Of a stretch of 64,000 nt of DNA, positions 1-6,387 are shown piece by piece. Source of the DNA: UMGS1519 sp963621885. Its GTDB lineage: Bacteria > Actinomycetota > Coriobacteriia > Coriobacteriales > Eggerthellaceae. Within the stretch, counting starts at the first letter, position 1, and each line of letters starts with the position of its first letter. A model generated the notes under the pieces. That model worked only from the letters and a program-made list of their open reading frames with translations. It was not told the DNA's origin and ran no database searches. A program made the translations under genes and the position numbers. The stretch covers positions 1-64,000 of the forward strand of contig CAVFFT010000004.1 in NCBI GenBank assembly GCA_963621885.1, written 5' to 3'.

Positions 1-23
1 CATGCTGTCCAGCATGGGACGCC

Positions 24-64
24 GCGGGCGGCCGGCCGGAGACGGCCCGCCGCCCGCTTTTTTA
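24..64 (+). terminator. Rho-independent terminator of an upstream gene
   Basis: A 9-bp GC stem (24-32 with 49-57), one C-C mismatch, then four more pairs, followed by a run of seven T (58-64). It would end a plus-strand gene lying left of the window. A separate perfect 6-bp hairpin, CATGCT-GTCC-AGCATG, occupies bases 1-16. Confidence 0.85.
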
Positions 65-385
65 TATCCGAGGCTTGGAGTCTGGTTCCCTCTTTTTCGT
101 GTCAAACGATGCTTCTATCAAATCTGGCTGGACGGGTGCTTTTACCCTTTTCGGATCCAGGCCTGTGCCGCATGATGCTGCTATCAATTAGTTGCGCAGC
201 TGCGCCGCCGTATGCCTTGCATTCCCGCATATCCTCAACCTGATTCGCAATTTTTGTCTGTGATTCAAGCAGATAGGCGCTCCGGGATTCTTTGTGGTTC
301 TAGTCCGGCTACGTAAGCTTTGCGCTGAATTCGATTGAAAGTTTTTACGCGTTTGATTCTGCCTCTTAGGCTTCAACGCGACGAG
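65..385. other. Intergenic stretch with no recognised gene
   Basis: I see no ORF with a ribosome-binding site and no RNA gene here. The stretch lies between a plus-strand terminator and a minus-strand terminator, so it is probably a convergent gap. Confidence 0.5.
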
Positions 386-413
386 AAAAACAATGCACCC
401 TCGAAAGGGTGCA
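386..413 (-). terminator. Terminator of the transporter/microprotein unit
   Basis: Stem TGCACCCT/AGGGTGCA (394-401 with 406-413). On the minus strand it is followed by TTGTTTTTC. It lies 37 bp past the stop codon of the 58-residue membrane protein gene. Confidence 0.85.
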
Positions 414-449
414 TTAGCTTGTGAGGTATTCGGTGGTTGGTTGGTAGAT

Positions 450-626
450 TTATTTATTCTGTCTCCTGGCAAAGCGCCTCATCAGGAAAACGAGTCCGTA
501 GCCTACCACGCCGATGATGATGAGCGTGTTCGTGTCGTAACCTGTCAGCAATCCGCCAAGCAGAATCACGAAGATGCCGGGGCTCAAAATGTTGCAGAGC
601 AGATTGAAATCTATCATTTTGCTCAT
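450..626 (-). CDS. 58-residue membrane microprotein downstream of OFA transporter
   Basis: This short gene has ATG at 626 preceded by AAAGGTG and ends in TAA at 450. The product has a short N-terminus (MSKMIDFN), two hydrophobic stretches (about residues 9-27 and 34-49) separated by GYDTNT, and a basic tail ending RRFARRQNK, so it should be a hairpin membrane protein with positive-inside ends. It follows the OFA transporter on the same strand by about 157 bp, with a stem-loop between them and a terminator after it. Some OFA-type transporters are annotated with a tiny partner subunit in the same operon. A similar accessory role is inferred from position and size, not from a recognised sequence match. 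Coding status rests on the start site, the TM pattern and the terminator placement. Confidence 0.7.
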   Translation of the reverse strand: MSKMIDFNLLCNILSPGIFVILLGGLLTGYDTNTLIIIGVVGYGLVFLMRRFARRQNK

Positions 627-700
627 CACCTTTCAGCTCCGTCGAACTTGTATGTTTGGTCCGGCGGTGATTATTCCGTGACTGAAGTTTACGGGAATTC

Positions 701-726
701 GCGGCGCCTCGAAAGGGAGGCGCCGC
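701..726. other. Intercistronic stem-loop
   Basis: Perfect 10-bp stem GCGGCGCCTC/GAGGCGCCGC with loop GAAAGG, between the transporter stop (784) and the microprotein start (626). On the minus strand it lacks a T run, so it is more likely an mRNA 3'-end stabiliser or partial attenuator than a full terminator. Confidence 0.6.
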
Positions 727-783
727 ATTATTTTGGGGGATTTCGGTGCTGGAATTACAAGCGCCGCGTCTTGCTAAGCGGGA

Positions 784-2175
784 TTACGCTTCCTGCTCAG
801 CCATCTTCTTGGCTTCTGCAGCGAGTTCAGCGTCGGACTTGTACCACGTCTTCCGACGGGCCTTGTCACCAGCAAACCAGGTGTAACCCAGAAGGCCGAA
901 GGTGATGGTCAGAACGAGGATACCGCCGATGAAGAAGCCGTCCCAGCCGAAGTTCTCAGAAACGAGGGCCCAACCAGTTGCGCCGAGCGCTCCGATGCCG
1001 TTGAAGATCATGATCATCCAAGAGTAGATCTTGTCGAAATCGCGTCCACCCATGATCTCACGGGTGATGAACGGGAGCATAGCCGTTGAGCAGGCGTAGG
1101 CGAGACCATAGAACAGACCGCCGCAGAACATCGGCCAAATACCCGCTTCCCCAAAGAGCTTCGGGAGCCACCACATCATGCACAGACCGATAACGCCACC
1201 GCAGTAACCGATAATCTGTGCAACGACGACCGAACGCGATTCGATGAAGCCGATGAGGACCTTGCCGCCGCCCTGGCCAGCGCTAGCGAATGCTTCGAGT
1301 GTGCCGGAGAGAAGCAGGAGAGCGACAATCGCTTCGCCGCCCCAACCCTCATGGCCGAGGAACTGGACATAGGTTGCGAAGAGCTGAGACATCGTCGTGA
1401 TGGTGTTCAGCAGGCCAGCGCCGAGAACGAGAGTCCAGAAGAAGGGCATCTTCAGAACGTCCTTCGCCACGAAACCGGGCTCCTGAATAGCCTTCTTGCC
1501 TTCTTCTTCAGCCAATTCAGCTTCCATGGCAGCGGCGTCGAGCGGCATGCCATAGGGAAGGGTTCCGCATTCCTGAGGAGTGCGCTTGACGAAGATGGCG
1601 ATCAGCGGAATCGTGCCAACCGCGATGCAGACACCAAAGATCAAGTAGAGGGTTCTCCAACCAGTCAGTTCGGGACCAAGGACAAACTGGCCGATGATGT
1701 TCCAAACGACACCACCAACGCCGGTCATGGCGAACACGATACCGGTCACGGTGCCGTAATTGGTGTGGAACCAGCGGCTCAGGATGCCCGCGGTCATCGT
1801 GAATTCGACGCAGACCAGGCCGAGGCCGATGATGAGGCCGGCAATCCAGTAGCACCAGATTGCAGGATAGATGCAGAAGCCCATATAGGGAATGACGACC
1901 ATGAGTGCCGCGATCATGCAGACAGTCTTCGCATTGAATCTGTCAAAAAGCCTCGCAGCGGGGGCAGCGCCAATGCATTGTCCCAAGTATACGAAGGTGA
2001 CATAGAGCGAAACTTGCGATGTCGGCACGCCAAAGTGCTGCGACACCGGGCGATAGCACAAGCCCGCAGCCGTGAACACGATACCAACGGCGGTGAGCAT
2101 CGCGAGCATCATGGTCAGCACGACTCCTACATGGCGTGGTGTCAGACCTTGTCGGGCAATTTTCTCTGTAGCCAT
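784..2175 (-). CDS. MFS transporter, oxalate/formate antiporter (OFA) family
   Basis: A 463-residue, twelve-helix major facilitator. OFA features include a start at the first helix (TPRHVGVVLTMMLAML), the helix 2-3 loop RLFDRFNAKTV, and TPQECGTLPYG at the start of the central loop. OFA members exchange small carboxylates such as oxalate and formate across the cytoplasmic membrane. The start chosen is ATG at 2175, because GAAGGAGG lies 5 bases upstream; an in-frame start 15 bases further out would overlap that ribosome-binding site. It is divergent from a gallate-decarboxylase-like UbiD gene, so uptake of an aromatic acid, possibly coupled to product export, is a reasonable inference. Electrogenic substrate/product exchange with decarboxylation is the classic OxlT scheme. 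The actual substrate cannot be read from sequence. Confidence 0.85.
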   Translation of the reverse strand: MATEKIARQGLTPRHVGVVLTMMLAMLTAVGIVFTAAGLCYRPVSQHFGVPTSQVSLYVTFVYLGQCIGAAPAARLFDRFNAKTVCMIAALMVVIPYMGFCIYPAIWCYWIAGLIIGLGLVCVEFTMTAGILSRWFHTNYGTVTGIVFAMTGVGGVVWNIIGQFVLGPELTGWRTLYLIFGVCIAVGTIPLIAIFVKRTPQECGTLPYGMPLDAAAMEAELAEEEGKKAIQEPGFVAKDVLKMPFFWTLVLGAGLLNTITTMSQLFATYVQFLGHEGWGGEAIVALLLLSGTLEAFASAGQGGGKVLIGFIESRSVVVAQIIGYCGGVIGLCMMWWLPKLFGEAGIWPMFCGGLFYGLAYACSTAMLPFITREIMGGRDFDKIYSWMIMIFNGIGALGATGWALVSENFGWDGFFIGGILVLTITFGLLGYTWFAGDKARRKTWYKSDAELAAEAKKMAEQEA

Positions 2176-2208
2176 TACTACCTCCTTCAACGGTAATGGT
2201 TTACGCTC

Positions 2209-2265
2209 ATGACCAGGTGGGAACTAAAGCGTTTAGCTAATCCCCCGGCGTGCTCACCTGGTCAT
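2209..2265. promoter_or_regulatory. Perfect 11-bp inverted repeat in transporter leader
   Basis: ATGACCAGGTG (2209-2219) and its exact reverse complement CACCTGGTCAT (2255-2265) are separated by 35 bp, between the likely transporter promoter and its start codon. The spacing suits two operator half-sites for a dimeric regulator or the stem of a leader RNA. No regulator gene is adjacent. Confidence 0.55.
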
Positions 2266-2288
2266 AGTAGCCTCTTGGCCTTGGATAA

Positions 2289-2317
2289 TTCATAAAGCAT
2301 GTCGGAAATAAGGACAA
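2289..2317 (-). promoter_or_regulatory. Probable promoter of the OFA transporter gene
   Basis: On the minus strand a -35 TTGTCC (2317-2312) is followed after 17 bp by a -10 TATGAA (2294-2289). The transcript would carry the 11-bp inverted repeat in its leader. The surrounding 2280-2500 region is clearly AT-richer than the flanking genes. Confidence 0.45.
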
Positions 2318-2575
2318 GTAATGGAAATCTAATGAGTATTCCAGTATTAAAGTTTTCAAATTGAGACGCGGACTTTCTCTCAATTGCGGACAATTCTCTT
2401 GCTCTGGTGGTTTCGCTTTTGAGACTTTTAGAAGTCCTCATTAGTAGTGGGCTCATTCGGCGAGAAGGGCATAGTTTCCCGTCATTCATTAATTGCCAGC
2501 ATTAATGGAATACATGGCAGAAGCCTTTAGAGGGTAAAATCAGAGCGTTGTATCAATGTGAATAAGGAGGCTTGC

Positions 2576-4042
2576 ATGGTTGATAGCTTGCGTTCCGCGA
2601 TTGAGTTCCTGAAAACTCTCGACGGGCAGATTGCTTATACCGATACCGAAGTTGATGCGGATGCCGAGATTTCGGGAATTTATCGCCATGTTGGTGCAGG
2701 TGGAACCGTTATGCGCCCGACGAAGGCGGGTCCGGCTCTGCTGTTCAACAATATCAAGGACTTTCCCGATAAGCGCGTGATCATTGGCGTGCTGGCAACC
2801 CGCGAGAGGGTGGGTCATCTCCTGGGTTGCGATCCGCGGAAGCTCGGTTTCCTTCTGAAGGATGCGGTCAGCAACCCTCAGCAGCCTGTTGTGGTTGAGG
2901 GCAAGGTTCCGTGTCAGGAAGTCGTGAAGTACGCGACGGATGAAGACTTCGATATCCGGAAGATTCTTCCCGCACCGAAGAACACCGAAGAGGATGCAGG
3001 TCCGTATATCACCCTGGGCATGGCCTATGCCGCCGATCCGGAGACGGGCGTTCAGGATGTGACGATTCACCGCCTCTGCCTGCAGGGCAAGGACGAGATT
3101 TCAATTTATATGGTGCCCGGCTCTCGCCACATTGGCGCGATGTTTGAAAAGGCCGAAGCCATGGGAATCAATCTCCCCATTTCGGTCAGCATTGGTGTCG
3201 ACCCGGCCATCGAGCTTGCAACCTGCTTTGAAGCGCCGACGACGCCTTACGGCTTCGACGAGCTCCAGATTGCAGGCGCTCTGCGCAACAAGCCGGTTGA
3301 GCTGTGCAAATGCTTGTCCGTGAATGCGAAGGCCATCGCGAATGCGGAGTTTGTCATCGAGGGCGAGATCGTCTGCGGCAAGCGCATTGTGGAGGATGTC
3401 AACACGGGTACGGGCAAGGCCATGCCGGAGTTCCCGGGCTATACCGGACCGGCGAACCCTTCGGTCCCGGTCATCAAGGTGAAGGCCGTCACCTACCGCG
3501 AGCATCCTATCATCCAGACCTGCATTGGTCCTTCCGAAGAGCACGTCAGCATGGCAGGCATTCCCACCGAGGCCTCGATTCTGCGTATGGAAGAAGAGGC
3601 GTTGCCGGGTCGCGTCCAGAATGTGTACTGCCATTCCGCGGGCGGCGGAAAGTATCTCGCAATCATTCAGTTCAAGAAGGGAATGCCTTCCGACGAAGGT
3701 CGTCAGCGTCAGGCTGCCCTTATCGCTTTCAGCGCTTTCAGCGAATTGAAGCACGTCATTCTCGTCGATGACGACGTGGATATCTTCGATACGAACGACG
3801 TTCTGTGGGCACTCAACACGCGCTTTCAGGGTGATAGGGACATCATCACGATTCCTGGCGTGAGGTGCCATCCGCTCGATCCTTCCGAGCGCGTGGCGTA
3901 CAACCCGCTTCTGGAAGATGACGGCATCTCCTGCAAGACGATTTTCGACTGCACGGTGCCCTATCGACTGAAGGACAAGTTCCAGCGCTCTAAGTTCAAG
4001 GATGTCGACATGAGCAGCTACGATATCAAGCCGCTGAAATAG
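2576..4042 (+). CDS. UbiD-family decarboxylase, LpdC-like (gallate/protocatechuate type)
   Basis: A 488-residue UbiD-fold enzyme, which uses prenylated FMN to decarboxylate (or reversibly carboxylate) unsaturated or aromatic acids in the cytoplasm. It resembles Lactiplantibacillus plantarum gallate decarboxylase LpdC as I remember that sequence. Shared blocks include ISGIYRHVGAGGTV near the N-terminus, DAGPYITLG, PEFPGYTGPANP, GPSEEHVSMAGIPTEASI, NVYCHSAGGGK, RQRQAALIAFSAF and DVDIFDTNDVLWA. LpdC converts gallate to pyrogallol and protocatechuate to catechol. The start is ATG 2576 after AAGGAGG. The UbiX-type prFMN synthase needed for activity is not in this window. The adjacent divergent OFA transporter suggests a two-gene aromatic-acid uptake/decarboxylation module. 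The exact substrate is inferred; related UbiD clades act on other hydroxybenzoates. Confidence 0.85.
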   Translation: MVDSLRSAIEFLKTLDGQIAYTDTEVDADAEISGIYRHVGAGGTVMRPTKAGPALLFNNIKDFPDKRVIIGVLATRERVGHLLGCDPRKLGFLLKDAVSNPQQPVVVEGKVPCQEVVKYATDEDFDIRKILPAPKNTEEDAGPYITLGMAYAADPETGVQDVTIHRLCLQGKDEISIYMVPGSRHIGAMFEKAEAMGINLPISVSIGVDPAIELATCFEAPTTPYGFDELQIAGALRNKPVELCKCLSVNAKAIANAEFVIEGEIVCGKRIVEDVNTGTGKAMPEFPGYTGPANPSVPVIKVKAVTYREHPIIQTCIGPSEEHVSMAGIPTEASILRMEEEALPGRVQNVYCHSAGGGKYLAIIQFKKGMPSDEGRQRQAALIAFSAFSELKHVILVDDDVDIFDTNDVLWALNTRFQGDRDIITIPGVRCHPLDPSERVAYNPLLEDDGISCKTIFDCTVPYRLKDKFQRSKFKDVDMSSYDIKPLK

Positions 4043-4075
4043 CAGTTCCGAGTCGCTAGAGGAACGCAACAGAAT

Positions 4076-4108
4076 GCGCCGGGGTTCGTGAAGAGCTCCG
4101 GCGCTTTT
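4076..4108 (+). terminator. Terminator after UbiD-family gene
   Basis: Stem GCGCCGGGG (4076-4084) pairs with CTCCGGCGC (4096-4104, one G-T pair) and is followed by TTTT. It starts 34 bp past the stop codon. Confidence 0.85.
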
Positions 4109-4219
4109 CTATTAATAGGAGGGGAAGCGGGGGAAGTACTCCGGTTGCGCAGAGGCGCCCCGTGTTAGAAGTCGTGAAGAACCTGTGGATGCGTGACCGC
4201 TCGGGAAAAATATAAGCGA

Positions 4220-4276
4220 TAAGGCTTGCCTAACAAATGGAAACTGGTATTCTAAATGCTGTTAGGACAACCTAAC
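4220..4276 (+). promoter_or_regulatory. Promoter flanked by two DtxR/IdeR-like palindromes
   Basis: TAAGGCTTGCCTAA (4220-4233) and GTTAGG-ACAA-CCTAAC (4261-4276) both fit the 14-bp TTAGG-N4-CCTAA operator style of DtxR/SirR-type metal-dependent repressors. Between and overlapping them lies a plus-strand promoter: -35 TTGCCT inside the first palindrome, a 16-bp spacer, and an extended -10 TGG-TATTCT (TATTCT 4248-4253). Repressor bound to either site would block initiation. The regulator itself is not in the window. Confidence 0.55.
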
Positions 4277-4436
4277 TAATTCGTTGAACCCGAGAGGTTC
4301 AAAGCAAGCCGCGCAGGCTTCTACCATCCCTGGTATCTGCGTTTGAGCGCCACCCGGAACCAGCCACCGGGAGTCTCCTTGGCGCGATGCGATTCGGGGA
4401 AGTCTCCTGTCTCCTCCTGCGCGGCTCTATTTATCT
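4260..4436 (+). ncRNA. Candidate orphan structured RNA behind the metal-box promoter
   Basis: The predicted transcript begins near 4260 and contains: hairpin TTGAACC-CGAGA-GGTTCAA (about 4284-4302); an 11-bp closing stem AGCCGCGCAGG/CCTGCGCGGCT (about 4307-4317 with 4416-4426); and inside it ACCA/TGGT (4323-4334), GCGCCA/TGGCGC (4347-4352 with 4380-4385), which encloses CCCGG/CCGGG (4353-4357 with 4367-4371). AGTCTCCT occurs twice (4372-4379 and about 4401-4408), plus TCTCCTCC, all complementary to a Shine-Dalgarno sequence. No plus-strand gene follows. Two readings are possible: a metal-responsive trans-acting sRNA, or a stranded riboswitch, with Moco-type the best guess because of the CTCCTTGGCGC element. 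Confidence 0.45.
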
Positions 4437-4701
4437 TACTGCACTCCTCGCCTTATGCTGCTGAAATCATTTGAGCGCCTGACGCTTCTGATTAATGGCG
4501 AAAGGGACGCTTCGCGAATATCGGAAGCGCCGTTTGTTCGCGATCCATGAACAGGGGATTGGCTGAGCGCATCCGCGCTTCTGCTATGTATGCAAAACCC
4601 GCGAGGATTCAATAGCCGACGACTTTCCGGCTCACGAAAATGACGAAGGGCGTGCTTCACGAAAATGGTGAAGGGAAGGTCACGATAAGGTGTTAAGCCG
4701 T
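4437..4701. other. Intergenic, no gene recognised
   Basis: Lies between the candidate RNA and the convergent glycosyltransferase stop. It holds an imperfect pair of CACGAAAATG(A/G) repeats near 4634-4672. No supported ORF was found. Confidence 0.4.
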
Positions 4702-5664
4702 CTATTTCCCCTGTTCGCGATGCATCTTCTCGTAGTAAGCAATGACCTGCAGCTCATAGCTTTTTCGGGCGCTCTTCGCGGTGGTATCCAGAATGAGGCC
4801 ACAGCCTTCAGCCAGGAGGCCGCAGAAAACGAGTCCGGTCGCGAGCATGGCGGAGGGGAAGCGTTCAACGAGACCGGTGCGCGAGAAGTCGACGACGACC
4901 GGAATACCGACGATAAGGCCAAGCGCTATGAACACAATTGCGATGATGCTAAAGAGCGCGAGCGGTCGGTAGTCCTTGAACAGCGATGCGATCATTCTCA
5001 GAACGGCTATTCCGTCTGAGAAGGTGTTGAGCTTTGAAACGCTGCCCTCCGGACGGTCGCGATAGGCGATGGGAATCTGCGCGATGCGCCAACGCTTGTC
5101 GGCTGCGTGGATGGACATTTCCGTCTCGATTTCGAAGCCGGCCGATTCAACCGGGAGGGTCTTGGCGAAAATGCGGCTGAATGCGCGATAGCCGGTCATG
5201 ACATCGTGATAGTCGTACCCGTAGATGCGCTTGATCAGGCTACGAACAAGGTCGTTTCCAAAACCATGGAACGCGCGGGTGTTCTCTTCGCCGTAGCTGC
5301 CATTGGAAAGTCGGTCGCCAACGGTCATGTCCGCTTCGTCATTCAGAATGGGCTCGACAAGCGCACGAGCGGCCTCCGCGGGGTAGGTGTCGTCACCGTC
5401 AACAAGGATGTAGGCATCGGCATCGATGTCGCGAATCATCTGGCGAACGACGTTTCCCTTGCCTTGGCGCGTTTCGCGGCGCACGATCGCGCCATGCTCC
5501 CGCGCGATTTCGGATGTCGCGTCAGATGAGTTGTTGTCGTAGACATAGATGTCCGCTTCGGGCAGCTCACGATGGAAATCGTCAACCACCTTCGCGATGG
5601 TCAGAGCCTCGTTGTAGCAGGGTATAAGTACCGCAACGGAGGCGCCTTCCTTTATGTCACTCAT
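4702..5664 (-). CDS. Family 2 glycosyltransferase with two C-terminal membrane helices
   Basis: A 320-residue GT-A enzyme of the polyprenyl-phosphate sugar transferase type (DPM1/GtrB-like). The N-terminus shows the nucleotide-sugar binding strand AVLIPCYNEALTIAKVV, then the metal-binding VDGDDTYPA near residue 95, and MTGYRAFSRIF, a block characteristic of polyprenyl-phosphate glycosyltransferases. Two hydrophobic helices (about residues 236-262 and 275-297) anchor the C-terminus. Such enzymes load a sugar onto undecaprenyl phosphate at the inner membrane face for wall or glycoprotein decoration. Start ATG 5664 follows GAAAGGTGGA; a GTG nine bases upstream falls inside that site. It stands alone, so the acceptor pathway is unknown. 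Confidence 0.85.
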   Translation of the reverse strand: MSDIKEGASVAVLIPCYNEALTIAKVVDDFHRELPEADIYVYDNNSSDATSEIAREHGAIVRRETRQGKGNVVRQMIRDIDADAYILVDGDDTYPAEAARALVEPILNDEADMTVGDRLSNGSYGEENTRAFHGFGNDLVRSLIKRIYGYDYHDVMTGYRAFSRIFAKTLPVESAGFEIETEMSIHAADKRWRIAQIPIAYRDRPEGSVSKLNTFSDGIAVLRMIASLFKDYRPLALFSIIAIVFIALGLIVGIPVVVDFSRTGLVERFPSAMLATGLVFCGLLAEGCGLILDTTAKSARKSYELQVIAYYEKMHREQGK

Positions 5665-5954
5665 GAATTCCACCTTTCAGCTATCGGGGTGCTGAGTATA
5701 GCAAGCGGACGAACGCATGCCGCGTATCCACAATCACGCTATGTAAAAGGATTTCATTCCCCCGCGGTCTAGGATAGCGCGTGTAAAGCTGTGGGTTGTT
5801 ATCCCTCATATGAATGGCGGATTCACTTGCGCGAATGCCGTTGGTGGTGCGCAAAATCTATCCTGGAAACCGATTTGCTGCACGCGTAAGTAGTTTGTAA
5901 ACAGCCTGCGAGCTCGGCCGCGCGTGGATTCGATTTATGGTTCGGCATAAGGTT
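5665..5954. other. Intergenic, no gene recognised
   Basis: Divergent gap between the glycosyltransferase and the ANTAR gene. A minus-strand promoter for the former presumably lies here, but no clear -35/-10 pair stands out. Confidence 0.35.
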
Positions 5955-5983
5955 TTGCCACCTCATCGGGCGTTTCTTCATAT
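5955..5983 (+). promoter_or_regulatory. Possible promoter of the ANTAR-gltBD unit
   Basis: TTGCCA (5955-5960), a 17-bp spacer and TCATAT (5978-5983). The resulting leader, about 155 nt, would contain the inverted repeat at 6037-6086. Confidence 0.35.
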
Positions 5984-6036
5984 ACCCAATGATTTTCGGC
6001 GCACTATGTTGCGTCCTTGTTTCGGGAAGGTTCCAA

Positions 6037-6086
6037 ATGCGTCAAATGCCGTTCTCGTCGGCACTTGCTTCGCGACATTTGCGCAT
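6037..6086 (+). promoter_or_regulatory. Long inverted repeat in the ANTAR gene leader
   Basis: ATGCGTCAAATG (6037-6048) pairs with CATTTGCGCAT (6076-6086) over 11 bp with one bulged T. It encloses a short GCCG/CGGC hairpin with a seven-base loop. It is a candidate leader structure; whether it is an ANTAR-protein target hairpin cannot be decided by eye. Confidence 0.4.
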
Positions 6087-6144
6087 GATGATAGGCATGC
6101 AGTGCTATGAGAGTCTTATCCCATGAGATGAGGAGGGACTGCCA

Positions 6145-6366
6145 GTGGGTAGAACAATGAGCAATGTGTTGGAACCACACCCTCTGCAGCGCGATGCCGA
6201 TGAGCTCAGGCTTATCAATCGCGCGAAGAGCCTTCTCATGTCAAATTGCGATTTGACAGAGGCGCAGGCGCACCGGTGCCTGCAGAAGATAAGCATGGAG
6301 ACATCCCGACCCATGACGGTTGTGGCACAGCAGCTTATCGACGCTTTCGGGAGACGCGTCGATTAG
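6145..6366 (+). CDS. Single-domain ANTAR RNA-binding regulator
   Basis: A 73-residue protein that is almost entirely one ANTAR domain: INRAKSLLMSNCDLTEAQAH followed by RCLQKISMETSRPMTVVAQQLI. This fits the family pattern AK-x2-LM, E-x-x-A, L-x-x-x-S-M and a closing VA-x-x-L. ANTAR domains bind paired hexaloop hairpins in nascent mRNA and prevent transcription termination, often for nitrogen metabolism genes. No receiver, GAF or PAS sensor domain is present, which is unusual, so activity must be controlled by abundance or by a partner. The start is GTG 6145, eight bases after AGGAGG; an internal ATG at 6157 lacks a comparable site. gltB begins 21 bp after its stop, so the gene is probably cotranscribed with glutamate synthase. 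Confidence 0.8.
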   Translation: MGRTMSNVLEPHPLQRDADELRLINRAKSLLMSNCDLTEAQAHRCLQKISMETSRPMTVVAQQLIDAFGRRVD

Positions 6367-6387
6367 GATCTTGGCAAGGACGACAAG

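Noticed and set aside
2262..2489. Minus-strand 75-residue frame in the UbiD/transporter intergenic region
   Set aside because: No ribosome-binding site, no recognisable domain, AT-rich spacer, and it covers the likely transporter promoter.
4436..4660. Minus-strand 74-residue frame next to the orphan RNA
   Set aside because: Composition is random (Arg/Ser-rich), no ribosome-binding site, no similarity noticed.
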